DNA from: Mycolicibacterium sp. YH-1
Lineage (GTDB): Bacteria > Actinomycetota > Actinomycetes > Mycobacteriales > Mycobacteriaceae
DNA: 64,000 bases
NCBI RefSeq assembly: GCF_022557175.1
Contig: NZ_CP092915.1
Span: forward strand, 6,510,001 to 6,574,000
Reading direction: 5' to 3'
The notes under the pieces were generated by a model. It was not told the origin of the DNA and ran no database searches. It saw only the letters and a list, made by a program, of their open reading frames with translations. The position numbers were made by a program, and so were the translations under genes. This document shows, in pieces, positions 35,980-46,000 of the stretch. Positions within the stretch are counted from its first letter, which is position 1; every line of letters starts with the position of its first letter.

Positions 35980-36974
35980 TATCGCGCTCCCGCCCGGAAG
36001 AGGCGTGCCGTGACGCCGCGGCGAGCCGGGGTGACGGTGACCAACGATCGACCCATGCGTCGTTCCAGGGCGCTTTGACCGAAGGTGAGCAACGTCGTGA
36101 GCGCGACGTACCAGATACTGGCAACGATGAGTAGCTCGAGGGTGCGCAGGTTCACCGAGTAGATCAGCTGGACCGAGGTCAGCAGGTCCTGGTAGGTGAT
36201 GACGCTGGCCAGTGCCGAGATCTTCAGCATGATTATGGTCTGGTTGCTCGTCGGCGGGATGATCATCCGAACAGCCTGCGGCAGTACGACCTTGCGCAAC
36301 GTCTGCAACGGTGTCATCCCCAACGACGCCGCCGCTTCGCGTTGACCGGCGGGCACTCCCAGCAGACCGCCCCGGATGATCTCGGCCATGTAGGCCATTT
36401 CATTGAGCCCCAACCCCAACAGCACGGCAACGAATGGGGTGATCGCCACATTGGCTGACACTGAGAACAGTTGGATCGAGGTACCGGGAATACCCAGCCC
36501 GAGCATCGGGAAGACGAGGCCCAGGTTGAACCAGAAGATCAACTGCACCAGGACCGGCACACCCCGAAAGAACCAGATGTAACCGCCGGCTCCCACCCGA
36601 AGTACGGGGTTGTTGGACAACCGCGCCAGCGCCAGAAGCAGTCCGCCGCCGATGCCGATTGCCTGCGACAGCACTGTGATGACGATGGTGTTCTTCACCC
36701 CGGTGAGCACGCTCGGGTCGAACAGGTACTGGCCGACGATGTCCCAATCCAAGTTCGGATTGGTGGCCATCGCCCGAAGGAAGAGAGCGAGCAGTGCAAG
36801 CATCGCCAGGCTGACCGCCCATCGACCCAGATGAAGCGGCCGCGACTGTGGCAACGTCGCGTCGTGCGTACTCCTGCCCGACGCACGAGCGCCCGTGCGA
36901 TCTGGCGGCGCCTCAGTCGTTGTCACGGTCCTGTCCTCCCGTACTGTCTCGTCATCGATTGCCGGAGGCGTCAT
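35979..36974 (-). CDS. polar amino-acid ABC transporter permease
   Basis: Permease of 331 aa. A 60-residue hydrophilic N-terminus is followed by about five membrane helices and the EAA motif [54 protein letters not shown] is typical of HisM/GlnP. I start at the ATG at 36974, one base after the binding-protein stop; a GTG (36926) is a possible internal start. It probably forms a homodimer as no second permease is encoded. Confidence 0.9.
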   Translation of the reverse strand: MTPPAIDDETVREDRTVTTTEAPPDRTGARASGRSTHDATLPQSRPLHLGRWAVSLAMLALLALFLRAMATNPNLDWDIVGQYLFDPSVLTGVKNTIVITVLSQAIGIGGGLLLALARLSNNPVLRVGAGGYIWFFRGVPVLVQLIFWFNLGLVFPMLGLGIPGTSIQLFSVSANVAITPFVAVLLGLGLNEMAYMAEIIRGGLLGVPAGQREAAASLGMTPLQTLRKVVLPQAVRMIIPPTSNQTIIMLKISALASVITYQDLLTSVQLIYSVNLRTLELLIVASIWYVALTTLLTFGQSALERRMGRSLVTVTPARRGVTARLFRAGAR

Positions 36975-36975
36975 A

Positions 36976-37884
36976 TCAGCCCGCCCGCGAGATCTGCGCG
37001 TGGTCGACGGCCAAGTCCGGCACGTCGTACTTGTCCAGAATCTGCTGATACGTGCCATCGGCAATCAGCTCGTCGAGTGCCTGTCTGATCGATTCGGCGA
37101 GTTGGTCGTTGCCCTTCAGCACCATGACGCCGTGCGGACGGACTTCATACCGCTCCCCCGGCACGACCTCGAACTCGTCACTCTGCGCGGCGCTGTACGC
37201 GGCGACCGGTGAATCCAGCAGGTCAACGGAGATACGGCCATTGCGAAGCAGCATCTGAACCTCGGAGTCCTTGCCGAGCTGCTTGACATCGATCGGCGGC
37301 TTACCGGCGGCCACGCAGTCGGCACTTGCCTTCTCCGCGATCGGGACCTGCACGGCCCCCGACTGCAAGCCCACGCTCTTCCCGCAGAGGTCCGCAATTG
37401 TCTTGATGCCGTCCGGATTTCCCTTGCGGACCATCATGGCCGTGCCGCTCTGGCTGTACTCGACGAAGTCGACGGCGGCCTTGCGTTCGTCAGTGACGGT
37501 CGCGAAGGAGAACACCATGTCCAATCGCCCGGACTGCAGCTGCGGGATCATGGTGCCGAAAGCGCCGTTCGAGTGCTCGATCCGCACCCCGAGCTTGTCA
37601 CCAACGGCCTGGGCGAGGTCGTAGTCCACTCCGGTGAACGTCTTGCCGTCGGCCTCGACGAATTCGAGCGGGGGGTAGGTGAAGTCGGCGCCATTGCGGA
37701 TGACACCGGCCTGCTGGATCTCGGACGGAAGCGTCGCGAACAACGCGGGCCTCTCCCCGTCAGCGGCCTGCTCGCCCCCGGCGCCGTTGCCCGACGCACC
37801 GCACGCCGTGACCAGCGACAGCGGCAGCACCAACGCGACGGCAGTCCACAACCGCCGCCACTCTGTTCCCTGTTGCTTCATCAA
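36976..37884 (-). CDS. ABC transporter solute-binding lipoprotein (family 3)
   Basis: Protein of 302 aa with a lipoprotein signal (LSLVTAC lipobox, Cys about residue 28) and a type II binding-protein fold. NGADFTYPPLEFVEADGKTF, GVDYDLAQAVGDKLG and MVFSFATVTDERKAAVDFVEY are family 3 hallmarks. First gene of the operon. An operator lies 26 bp upstream and a strong terminator isolates it from the SDR gene. Likely ligand: a basic or guanidino amino-acid-like compound. Confidence 0.92.
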   Translation of the reverse strand: MMKQQGTEWRRLWTAVALVLPLSLVTACGASGNGAGGEQAADGERPALFATLPSEIQQAGVIRNGADFTYPPLEFVEADGKTFTGVDYDLAQAVGDKLGVRIEHSNGAFGTMIPQLQSGRLDMVFSFATVTDERKAAVDFVEYSQSGTAMMVRKGNPDGIKTIADLCGKSVGLQSGAVQVPIAEKASADCVAAGKPPIDVKQLGKDSEVQMLLRNGRISVDLLDSPVAAYSAAQSDEFEVVPGERYEVRPHGVMVLKGNDQLAESIRQALDELIADGTYQQILDKYDVPDLAVDHAQISRAG

Positions 37885-37910
37885 CCAGCCTCGATTCTCT
37901 CGTGATCGCT

Positions 37911-37924
37911 AATCGTTTACGATT
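37911..37924. promoter_or_regulatory. operator AATCGT-TT-ACGATT before the transport/catabolic operon
   Basis: Perfect 6-bp arms. Matches 12 of 14 bases with the site 38877-38890 (read on the other strand), between the SDR and GntR genes. Confidence 0.65.
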
Positions 37925-37997
37925 GACGATGACGTTAGCAAGAGGTGATCCAGCGCACAACCGCTGTGGCGGATCTTCTGGATTTGGCACATACGAG

Positions 37998-38029
37998 TGA
38001 ACGCACCCGGCCGAGGCCGGGTGCGTTCA
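37998..38029 (-). terminator. strong hairpin terminator after the SDR gene
   Basis: Perfect 15-bp stem TGAACGCACCCGGCC / GGCCGGGTGCGTTCA with a 2-base centre. It separates SDR transcription from the promoter of the ABC operon. Confidence 0.8.
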
Positions 38030-38067
38030 TGTGGTGGCGGTGGGCAGCAGTCGCCGCGTAGTACGCC

Positions 38068-38820
38068 CTATTTCGCGAGGAACCCGCCGTCGACCGGCAG
38101 TGATACTCCGGTGATGTATGCCGCGCCCGGCGAGGCCAGGAACGACACCGCTGCCGCGACATCCTCGGGTTCGGCGATGCGACCGAGGGGAATCGCGGCC
38201 GCCTGGTCCCGCGCGACCTGATCGGAGTCGGGCAGACCGGCCATCCACTCGTCGTACAGCGGTGTGCGCGTGAGGCCCGGCGCCACCGCATTCACCCGGA
38301 TCCCATGCTCGGCGAACTCAATCGCCGCCGTACGAGTCAGCGACAACATCGCCCCCTTGGAGGCGGTGTATATAGATAGCCCCGGGACGCCGGCGCTTGC
38401 CAGGCGGGAGGTGATGTTGATGATGGATCCGCCACCGGAACCGATCATCGACCTGGCCGCCGCCTGCAACAGCAGAATCGCCGCGACGGTGTTCGTGTCC
38501 AGCGTCGACCGGATGTCAGCGGCCGAGGCCGACAGCAGCGGGCCGGAGTAGTCGATGGCGGCATTGTTGACGAGTACGTCAAGGCGGCCAAACCGCTCGA
38601 CGACCGCATCGACCAGCGCCTGCGCCGCATCGTCGGCGGTCAGGTCGGCTGGGAAGAAGTGCGAGCGGGCGCCCAGTTCGTCTTGCAGCGCGGCGCCTCG
38701 CTCCGCCGAGCGACCGGATATACACACAGTGCACCCGTCGGCATGCAGTTGGCGGGCGATATGGGCCCCGATACCTGACGTCGATCCGCTCACCAGTGCT
38801 ACACGCTCGTTGTTGCTCAT
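38068..38820 (-). CDS. short-chain dehydrogenase/reductase
   Basis: Classical SDR of 250 aa: cofactor loop SGSTSGIGAHIA, NNAA motif (VLVNNAAIDYSG), catalytic Ser in INITSRLAS and YxxxK in YTASKGAML, C-terminal SFLASPGAAYITGVSLPVDGG. NAD(P)-dependent oxidation or reduction of a hydroxyl or ketone. It is divergent from the GntR gene with the shared operator between them and so probably belongs to the same regulon as the guanidino operon; its step is unknown. Confidence 0.9.
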   Translation of the reverse strand: MSNNERVALVSGSTSGIGAHIARQLHADGCTVCISGRSAERGAALQDELGARSHFFPADLTADDAAQALVDAVVERFGRLDVLVNNAAIDYSGPLLSASAADIRSTLDTNTVAAILLLQAAARSMIGSGGGSIINITSRLASAGVPGLSIYTASKGAMLSLTRTAAIEFAEHGIRVNAVAPGLTRTPLYDEWMAGLPDSDQVARDQAAAIPLGRIAEPEDVAAAVSFLASPGAAYITGVSLPVDGGFLAK

Positions 38821-38876
38821 CGTTCTCCTCGGTCAAATCAGGCGGCGGTGCTAGGCATCCGTGTTTATTCGATGTA

Positions 38877-38890
38877 AATTGTAAGCGATT
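38877..38890. promoter_or_regulatory. second copy of the AATCGYTTACRATT operator
   Basis: AATTGTAAGCGATT; its reverse complement AATCGCTTACAATT matches the site at 37911 at 12 of 14 positions. It lies in the SDR/GntR divergent promoter. Confidence 0.6.
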
Positions 38891-38927
38891 AACGATGTCG
38901 GGTTTGTGACGGTAGGAGCTGAGCTGG

Positions 38928-39608
38928 ATGACAACGAGGACGTCGCTAGCCGACATCACCCCCATTGAGCCCGTCGACATTGCGCTGACCGTGGCCAATC
39001 GGCTGCGAGACATGCTTGCCAAGGGCCGCTTCGCGCCCGGCGAGCAGATCACCGAACCCTCCATCGCGGCGGCGTTCCGTGTCGGTCGCGGTCCCGTCCG
39101 GGAGGCCCTCAAGCGCTTGACCGAACAGGGCCTGCTTGTCTCGGAGCGCAACCGAGGTGTCTTCGTCCCGATCATGTCGGTCGAGGACGTGGAGGACATC
39201 TATCGGCTGCGCGGGGCAATCGAGCTCGCGGCGCTGGCGTGTCTGGTGCGGAACCCCGACACCCAGGTGTTCGGCCGGTTGTGGCAGATCCTGAAGCAGT
39301 ACCGGGAGTATCTCGCGGTGCGCGACTGGGAGAGTGCCGACGAGATGGACATGGCCTTCCACCGCGAACTCGTGCACGCGTCGGGCAGCAGACGGCTCAT
39401 CCAAGCGTTCGACACCGTCGCGGTCGAGACTCGAATGTGCCTGCGCGCATTGGTGTTCCACCACCCCGACCATCCCGATATGGACGTGTGGCACGCAGAC
39501 ATCCTGCGTGCCGCAGAGCAGGGAGATCTACCCGCAGCCCAGCGCGCACTGGAGTTCCACAACTCAACCGTGATCGCGGATTTGAAGCGGACAGACGAAT
39601 CTCAGTGA
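38928..39608 (+). CDS. GntR-family regulator, FCD subfamily
   Basis: Protein of 226 aa. HTH at residues about 20-80 (ALTVANRLRDMLAKGRFAPG to RNRGVFVPIM), then an FCD domain (MDMAFHRELVHASGSRRLI, HPDMDVWHADILRAAEQGD). Divergent from the SDR gene. Its likely operators are 38877-38890 and 37911-37924, so it probably controls itself, the SDR and the ABC/ureohydrolase operon. Confidence 0.88.
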   Translation: MTTRTSLADITPIEPVDIALTVANRLRDMLAKGRFAPGEQITEPSIAAAFRVGRGPVREALKRLTEQGLLVSERNRGVFVPIMSVEDVEDIYRLRGAIELAALACLVRNPDTQVFGRLWQILKQYREYLAVRDWESADEMDMAFHRELVHASGSRRLIQAFDTVAVETRMCLRALVFHHPDHPDMDVWHADILRAAEQGDLPAAQRALEFHNSTVIADLKRTDESQ

Positions 39609-39698
39609 GGGCACTTTCACGTCCACACTGATCACCGCCGGCCTGGTGCAGGCGTTGTTCGCCGCCTTCCACCCGGGTTAGCCACTACGCTCAGCGAC

Positions 39699-40691
39699 GT
39701 GCCATCGAACTGGTCTCGGCGGAGTTTCCTGGCAGCGACCGCCGGCCTTGTGGCGGGCACCGCCGCCGTGTCCGCTGCCTGCAGTTCGGAGCAGTCGGGC
39801 GCCGTCGCCAAGGACGGCTCGGTCACCATCAAGCACGCCTTCGGTGAGACCAGGATCCCCGGCCCGCCGCAGCGCGTGGTCAGTGCGGGCTTCACCGAGC
39901 AGGACGACCTCCTGGCACTCGGCGTGGTCCCCATCGCGGTGACGGACTGGTTCGGCGGAGAGCCGTTCGGTGTATGGCCATGGGCCCGACCGAAACTCGG
40001 CCCGGCACAGCCCGCCGTCCTGAGCCTCGCCGACGGCATCCAAGTGGATCCGATCGCCGCCCTCAAGCCCGATCTCATCGTCGCCGTCAACGCCGGACTG
40101 GATGCCGACACCTATGCCAAGTTGTCGGCGATCGCACCGACCATCGCCCAGTCCGGTCAGGACGCGTTCTTCGAGCCCTGGAAGGCCCAGGCGACCGTCG
40201 TCGGTCAGGCCGTGTTCAAGGACGCCGATATGCGCGCCCTCATCACCGCGGTGGACGACCGATTCGTCAACGCCGGCAAGGAGAATGCGTCGTTCAGTGG
40301 TAAACGGGCCTTGGTGGTGGGCGGCACGTTCTTCGAGGACCAGGCCGTCGTCACCGCCACCGGATGGCGCACCGACTTCCTCACCCAGATGGGTCTGGTG
40401 ATCCCCGATGCCATCGATCAGTACGTGGACGGCGACCGTGCGCTGGTACCGCGCGACCGCATGGCCTCGGTCCTCGACGCCGCCGATGTCCTGATCTGGA
40501 CCACCGAGAGCGACGACGAACGCAATGCCCTGCTCGCCGACCCCACCTTTGCCACGCTGAGGGCCACCCGCAACAACCACAATGTGCTGACCGACAAGGA
40601 ACTCGCCGGTGCCATCGCCTTCGGCACGGTGCTGTCCTATCCGCTGGTCGCCGACCGACTGCCACCCCTGCTCGCCACCGCGCTCACCTGA
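39699..40691 (+). CDS. fecB2: FecB-type iron-siderophore binding lipoprotein
   Basis: Protein of 330 aa with a twin-arginine-like start (WSRRSFLAATAG) and a lipobox (SAACSS, Cys about 28), then a FecB/BtuF-type binding fold (PQRVVSAGFTEQDDLLALGV, LKPDLIVAVNAGLDADTYAKLSAIAPTI). GTG start at 39699. Probably binds a ferric siderophore or haem. Its place next to the two PxpBC-type genes and aac matches M. tuberculosis Rv0265c (FecB2), from memory. Confidence 0.82.
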   Translation: MPSNWSRRSFLAATAGLVAGTAAVSAACSSEQSGAVAKDGSVTIKHAFGETRIPGPPQRVVSAGFTEQDDLLALGVVPIAVTDWFGGEPFGVWPWARPKLGPAQPAVLSLADGIQVDPIAALKPDLIVAVNAGLDADTYAKLSAIAPTIAQSGQDAFFEPWKAQATVVGQAVFKDADMRALITAVDDRFVNAGKENASFSGKRALVVGGTFFEDQAVVTATGWRTDFLTQMGLVIPDAIDQYVDGDRALVPRDRMASVLDAADVLIWTTESDDERNALLADPTFATLRATRNNHNVLTDKELAGAIAFGTVLSYPLVADRLPPLLATALT

Positions 40692-40703
40692 GAGGATGAC
40701 CCG

Positions 40704-41393
40704 GTGCAGCCCCAGACACCCGACGTGACCGAGCATCCAGGATTCGCGCGGGTCGGATCGGCCTACTATCCGGGCCTGGTCGCCGTCTTCACCGCGCTGG
40801 TGATCATCTCCAACGTGACCGCCACCAAGGGCGTCGCCTTCGGCCCCATCATCACCGACGGCGGGTTCATCGTCTTCCCGTTGACCTACGTCATCGGCGA
40901 CGTGCTGTCCGAGGTGTACGGCTTCAAGGCCGCGCGCAAGGCGATTCTCCTGGGCTTCGCGATGAACGCGCTGGCCGCGCTGGCGTTCTGGGTGACGATC
41001 TATCTGCCCGCCGCCGACTTCTATGAGAACCAGGCGCACTTCGAGAACATCGTGCACGCGTACACCCAGTTGATCGTCGCGGGCCTGGCCGGATTCCTCG
41101 TCGGCCAGACCATCAACGCCTGGGTGGTGGTCAAGATCAAGGAGCACACCAAGGAGAAGCATCTCTGGGCGCGCCTGATCGGCTCGACGTTCGCCGGCCA
41201 GCTCGGCGACACGCTGGTCTTCTGCAGTATCGCGGCCGCCGCGATCGGCATCACCACGTTCAAGGACTTCGCCGTCTACGCCGCGCTGGGCTGGTTCTAC
41301 AAGACGGCGGTGGAGGTGGTCATGCTGCCCATCACCTACCGCGTCATCGCCGTCATCAAGCGCCGCGAACCCACCTACCAACCGGCGTTATGA
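40704..41393 (+). CDS. YhhQ/VUT-family (queuosine precursor-type) transporter
   Basis: Protein of 229 aa with about six membrane helices. VTATKGVAFGPIITDGGFIVFPLTYVIGDVLSEVYGF (residues about 39-75) is the family signature, with the conserved Asp and Glu in TYVIGDVLSEVYG. Enteric YhhQ imports queuosine precursors; the mycobacterial role is not settled. GTG start, 12 bp after the FecB stop, so it is probably co-transcribed. Ends in a small hairpin. Confidence 0.85.
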   Translation: MQPQTPDVTEHPGFARVGSAYYPGLVAVFTALVIISNVTATKGVAFGPIITDGGFIVFPLTYVIGDVLSEVYGFKAARKAILLGFAMNALAALAFWVTIYLPAADFYENQAHFENIVHAYTQLIVAGLAGFLVGQTINAWVVVKIKEHTKEKHLWARLIGSTFAGQLGDTLVFCSIAAAAIGITTFKDFAVYAALGWFYKTAVEVVMLPITYRVIAVIKRREPTYQPAL

Positions 41394-41409
41394 GCCTTCG
41401 CTAAGGCTC
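41392..41409 (+). terminator. short hairpin after the YhhQ gene
   Basis: GAGCCTT-CGCT-AAGGCTC, perfect 7-bp stem overlapping the stop codon. A second inverted repeat, AGCTAC/GTAGCT at about 41444-41461, lies between it and the pxpB start. Confidence 0.4.
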
Positions 41410-41468
41410 CTCTGGCGAGGTCCTAAACCTTGCTGCGAAACGTAGCTACTCGCGGGTAGCTTGAGTCA

Positions 41469-42125
41469 ATGACAGTCACGGCGGAGATGAGCATGATCGG
41501 TGCCGTCCACGACTACGGGGATCAAGCGCTGCTCCTCGAGTTCGATGACACTGCCGAGGTACTTGCGTGGACGGACGCGATACGCGCGGCCGACCTGATG
41601 GGCGTGCTGGACATCGTCCCTGCATCACGAACGGTGCTGGTGAAACTCGCCGCGCCCCGGCACCGGCAGGCCACTCGGGTGCGTCTGTCCAAGATGCGCA
41701 TCGATCCGGCAGATATCCAGATCGCCCCGGCCCCCGATCAGCGACCCGATGTGGTGCTCGACGTCGTCTACGACGGCGAGGATCTGGATGACGTCGCCCG
41801 GCTCACCGGTCTGACCCGCGATGAGGTGGTGGCCGCGCACACCGCGGCCCACGTCCGAGTCGGATTCGGCGGATTCGCCCCGGGTTTCGCATACCTGATC
41901 GGCGGCGATCCCCGCCTGCACGTGCCACGACGGGCGGAGCCGCGGACCAGGGTGCCTGCCGGCTCGGTGGCGCTTGCCGGTGAGTTCGGTGGCGTCTACC
42001 CCCGCGAGTCTCCCGGCGGATGGCAGCTCATCGGCCACACCGACGCCGACCTGTGGGACATCGACCGCGAGCAACCCGCCCTGCTGCTGCCGGGTATGTG
42101 CGTGCAATTCCGGGAGGCACGATGA
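41469..42125 (+). CDS. pxpB: 5-oxoprolinase subunit B-like (PxpB/KipI, allophanate hydrolase subunit 1 family)
   Basis: Protein of 218 aa. [14 protein letters not shown] at the start and [27 protein letters not shown] with [20 protein letters not shown] are family hallmarks. With PxpC it forms the catalytic part of 5-oxoproline (pyroglutamate) hydrolysis in bacteria. ATGA overlap with the next gene. The third subunit PxpA (LamB/YcsF) is not in this window. Confidence 0.88.
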   Translation: MTVTAEMSMIGAVHDYGDQALLLEFDDTAEVLAWTDAIRAADLMGVLDIVPASRTVLVKLAAPRHRQATRVRLSKMRIDPADIQIAPAPDQRPDVVLDVVYDGEDLDDVARLTGLTRDEVVAAHTAAHVRVGFGGFAPGFAYLIGGDPRLHVPRRAEPRTRVPAGSVALAGEFGGVYPRESPGGWQLIGHTDADLWDIDREQPALLLPGMCVQFREAR

Positions 42126-43009
42126 GCGTCACACTGGAAGTTCTGCGCACCGGCCCGTTGGCACTGATCGAGGACCTCGGGCGCCCCGGCCTCGCACACA
42201 TGGGTGTCACGCGGTCCGGCGCCGCCGACCGGCGGGCCCACACGCTGGCCAATCGGCTCGTCGCCAATCCGGGGGAACGGGCCACGGTCGAGGTGACGTT
42301 CGGCGGGTTCTCCGCCCGCGTGCACGGCGGCGACGTGGCGATCGCCGTGACCGGCGCCGACACCGACCCGGCCGTCAATGGAAAACCCTTTGGCACCAAC
42401 AGCATTCACTATGCCCACGATGGCCAGGTGATATCGCTCGGTGCGCCGCACTCGGGTCTACGGAGTTACCTGGCGGTGCGGGGTGGCATCGACGTCGCCC
42501 CGGTTCTTGGGTCACGCAGCCACGACGTGATGTCCTCGATTGGCCCGGCACCCCTGCGGGCCGGCGACGTGCTGCCCGTCGGCGCGCACACCGCCGACTT
42601 CCCCGAGATCGACCAGGCCCCGGTGGCGGCCATCGAGTCCGAGGTCCTCGAGCTCAAGGTGGTGCCTGGCCCCCGCGACGACTGGTTCATCGATCCCGAC
42701 ATCCTGATCCGCACCAACTGGCTGGTCACCAACCGCAGTGACCGCGTCGGCATGCGCCTGGTCGGGATGCCGCTGGAGTACCGGTGGCCCGACCGACAGC
42801 TGCCCAGCGAGGGGGCCACTCGCGGCGCAATCCAGATACCGCCGAACGGATTTCCCGTGATCCTCGGCCCGGATCATCCGGTGACCGGCGGCTACCCGGT
42901 GATCGGCGTGGTGACCAACGACGACATCGACAAGCTCGGCCAGATCCGGCCAGGCCAGACGGTGCGGCTGCACTGGTCGCGTCCCCGCCATCCGTTCGAA
43001 TCCGCCTGA
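42122..43009 (+). CDS. pxpC: 5-oxoprolinase subunit C-like (PxpC/KipA, allophanate hydrolase subunit 2 family)
   Basis: Protein of 295 aa. [41 protein letters not shown] and the C-terminal [27 protein letters not shown] are diagnostic. Overlaps pxpB by 4 bp, so both are made together. Partner in 5-oxoproline hydrolysis. The order pxpBC next to aac and fecB2 is as in Rv0264c-Rv0262c. Confidence 0.88.
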   Translation: MSVTLEVLRTGPLALIEDLGRPGLAHMGVTRSGAADRRAHTLANRLVANPGERATVEVTFGGFSARVHGGDVAIAVTGADTDPAVNGKPFGTNSIHYAHDGQVISLGAPHSGLRSYLAVRGGIDVAPVLGSRSHDVMSSIGPAPLRAGDVLPVGAHTADFPEIDQAPVAAIESEVLELKVVPGPRDDWFIDPDILIRTNWLVTNRSDRVGMRLVGMPLEYRWPDRQLPSEGATRGAIQIPPNGFPVILGPDHPVTGGYPVIGVVTNDDIDKLGQIRPGQTVRLHWSRPRHPFESA

Positions 43010-43045
43010 GAAAGCCGCACGACAACCTGGGGCTCGCCCTGGTAG

Positions 43046-43691
<646 letters not shown>

Positions 43692-43807
43692 CGGGCCACC
43701 CGACCGGTGAGGCCGATGTCATAGTCGAGTCATCGACATCGAGTCGCGACACTGCACGGCAATGGCCGGGAAACTGATTGGAAACATGAGCTGCCTTCAC
43801 TGGTGTC

Positions 43808-44956
43808 ATGGTTGAGCCGGGCTGGGCGCCCCTGACGGGGTTCCGCATCGCCGTGACCTCCGCGCGTCGGTCCGAGGAGCTGGCGGCTCTACTGTCGCGT
43901 CGCGGGGCGACCGTGACCAGCGCCGCCGCCATCACGATGGTTCCGCTGCCCGACGACGATGAGCTGCGCGAATACACCGAGGCACTCATCGCCGCGCCAC
44001 CCGACATCGTGATTGCGACGACCGGCATCGGGTTGCGGGGCTGGATCGCCGCGGCCGACGGGTGGGGCCTTGCCGCCGACCTGACCGAGGCGCTGGGTGC
44101 GGCGCGTGTCGTGTCTCGCGGCCCGAAGGCCACCGGCGCGCTCCGAGCCGCAGGCCTGCCCGAGGAGTGGTCTCCCGAGTCGGAGTCCTCCCGTGAGGTC
44201 GTGCAGTACCTCGTGGAGGGCGGTATCGCGGGTCTGCGCATCGCCGTGCAGCTACACGGCGCGACCGACGAGTGGGACCCGTTTCCCGAGTTCCTCGACG
44301 AGCTTCGCGCCGCAGGCGCCGAGGTGGTGCCGATCCGCGTGTACCGATGGCATCCGCCCGCGCGCAACGGCGACTTCGACCAGATGGTGCTCGACATCGC
44401 CGCCCGCAAGTTCGACGCCGTCAGCTTCACCTCGGCTCCCGCCGTGGCCTCGATGTTGATGCGCGCCGCCGAACTCGGCGTCGAGGAGCAGCTGCTGTCC
44501 GCGCTGCGGACCGATGTCCACGCCATGTGTGTGGGCCCCGTGACGGCGCGGCCGCTGGTGCGTCTCGGCGTGCCGACGTCGGCACCGGAGCGGATGCGTC
44601 TCGGCGCGCTGGCTCGGCACATCACCGACGAGCTTCCCGTGCTGCTGTCCCGCAGCCTTCGGGTCGCCGGCCACGAGATGGACATCCGTGGCACGTGCGT
44701 GCTGGTCGACGGGGTGGTCAAGGATCTCTCGCCTGCCGGTATGGCTGCCATACGGGCACTGGCCCTGCGGCCCGGCACCGTGGTCAGCCGCCACGATCTG
44801 CTCCGCGCGCTGCCCGGCGGCGGCACCGACACCCACGCCGTCGAGACAGCGGTACTGCGACTGCGAACTGCATTGGGCGACAAGCGAATGGTGTCGACCG
44901 TGGTGAAGCGCGGCTATCGACTCGCCGTCGACGACACCCCGCCGGGAGCCGAGTGA
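43808..44956 (+). CDS. uroporphyrinogen-III synthase-like protein fused to a winged-helix DNA-binding domain
   Basis: Protein of 382 aa. Residues 1 to about 265 form a HemD domain (FRIAVTSARRSEELAALLSRRG, VIATTGIGLRGWI, FDAVSFTSAPAVASML). Residues about 290-375 form an OmpR-type winged helix (LSPAGMAAIRALALRPGTVV, VETAVLRLRTALGD, VVKRGYRL). The same fusion is known in actinobacteria (Rv0260c type). Coupled by GTGA overlap to a chelatase gene and facing nirBD, it may tie sirohaem supply to nitrite assimilation, as regulator, enzyme or both. Confidence 0.88.
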   Translation: MVEPGWAPLTGFRIAVTSARRSEELAALLSRRGATVTSAAAITMVPLPDDDELREYTEALIAAPPDIVIATTGIGLRGWIAAADGWGLAADLTEALGAARVVSRGPKATGALRAAGLPEEWSPESESSREVVQYLVEGGIAGLRIAVQLHGATDEWDPFPEFLDELRAAGAEVVPIRVYRWHPPARNGDFDQMVLDIAARKFDAVSFTSAPAVASMLMRAAELGVEEQLLSALRTDVHAMCVGPVTARPLVRLGVPTSAPERMRLGALARHITDELPVLLSRSLRVAGHEMDIRGTCVLVDGVVKDLSPAGMAAIRALALRPGTVVSRHDLLRALPGGGTDTHAVETAVLRLRTALGDKRMVSTVVKRGYRLAVDDTPPGAE

Positions 44957-45633
44957 TCCCGATCCTGGTCGCACACGGCACCCGCAAGGCCGAGGGTGTC
45001 GCGATGGTGGGCGACCTCGCCGAGCGTGTCGGCCACACCCTCGGGCGCCACGTGCGCACCGCCTTCGTCGACGTCCTCGGACCGTCACCGGCCGAGGTCC
45101 TGGGATCAGTCACCGGCACCGCCGTGGTCGTGCCGGCGTTTCTGGCCCACGGCTACCACGTGCGCGTTGACATTCCGTCCTTCGTGACCGCGAGCGGACA
45201 TCCCGACGTCATCGTCACCGACGCGCTCGGACCGTCCCCGCAGATGGTGCGGGTGCTGACCGACCGGCTCGTCGAATGCGGCTGGCGGGTCGGTGATTCC
45301 GTCGTGATGGCCGCGGCCGGGACATCGGACCTCGGCGCTCAGCGGGACCTACGAATCACCGCGGCGATGCTGTCGGCGGCCATCGGTGACCGTGTCGAGC
45401 TGGCGTTCGCCGCGACGGGGGAACCCAAGGTCGCCGACGCTGTCGCAGGACTGCGCGCCCGCGGTGCGCGTCGAGTGGTCGTCGCCTCGTACCTGTTGGC
45501 CGATGGGCTGTTTCAGGAACGTCTGCGCGCGTCAGGTGCCGACGCCGTGACCGCACCACTCGGCCTGCATCCCGGGGTGGTGCGACTGGTGGCGAGCCGC
45601 TTTCGACGCGCGCGGCTACCCATCGCGGCCTAG
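44953..45633 (+). CDS. sirohydrochlorin chelatase-like protein (CbiX family)
   Basis: Protein of 226 aa with two CbiX-like repeats. The N-terminal ILVAHGTRKAEG carries the metal-binding His, and VVVPAFLAHGYHVRVDIP the second. Would insert Fe or Co into sirohydrochlorin; sirohaem is the cofactor of NirB. GTG start overlaps the HemD-like gene. Its stop codon shares bases with the stop of the convergent nirD. Confidence 0.85.
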   Translation: MIPILVAHGTRKAEGVAMVGDLAERVGHTLGRHVRTAFVDVLGPSPAEVLGSVTGTAVVVPAFLAHGYHVRVDIPSFVTASGHPDVIVTDALGPSPQMVRVLTDRLVECGWRVGDSVVMAAAGTSDLGAQRDLRITAAMLSAAIGDRVELAFAATGEPKVADAVAGLRARGARRVVVASYLLADGLFQERLRASGADAVTAPLGLHPGVVRLVASRFRRARLPIAA

Positions 45634-45639
45634 GCCGCG
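45624..45639. repeat. 16-bp perfect palindrome carrying both stop codons
   Basis: CGCGGCCTAGGCCGCG. The chelatase TAG (45631-45633) and the nirD TAG (45630-45632, other strand) lie at its centre. May act as a bidirectional terminator. Confidence 0.6.
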
Positions 45640-45989
45640 GCGACCTCGACGATGCCGTCATCGGTGACGCGGGTGCGGTACACCGGCAGCGCGACGTCGG
45701 CGGCGTCCAGACACTGACCGTCATCCAAGGCGAAGGCCTGCTTCTTGATCGGGGTCTGCACGCACGCCCGGCCGGCACGGTCACCGACGATGCCACGCGA
45801 TATCACCGCCGCACCCGAGAACGGGTCGACGTTGCCGACCGCGTGCAGTGACCCGTCGTCGAGCCGGAACAGTGCCACCTGAGCGCCATCGGGCAGCAGC
45901 ACACCCACCCCGCGACAGGGGGTCAGCCGCGCGTAGTCACACGCCGTCGTCCACACCACAACGTCATTGCGGTCATCGGTCACTGTCAT
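45630..45989 (-). CDS. nirD: nitrite reductase small subunit NirD
   Basis: Protein of 119 aa with a Rieske-like fold lacking the Cys/His cluster ligands, as usual for NirD (CDYARLTPCRGVGVLLPDGA, SRGIVGDRAGRACVQTPIKKQAF). Start at the ATG at 45989, 11 bp after nirB. Supports NirB in NAD(P)H-dependent reduction of nitrite to ammonium in the cytoplasm. Confidence 0.92.
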   Translation of the reverse strand: MTVTDDRNDVVVWTTACDYARLTPCRGVGVLLPDGAQVALFRLDDGSLHAVGNVDPFSGAAVISRGIVGDRAGRACVQTPIKKQAFALDDGQCLDAADVALPVYRTRVTDDGIVEVAAA

Positions 45990-46000
45990 GAGAACTCCTG

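Noticed and set aside
39678..41381. 567-codon open frame on the minus strand
   Set aside because: Opposite the FecB-type and YhhQ-type genes; Gly/Asp/Arg-rich low-complexity translation without domains.
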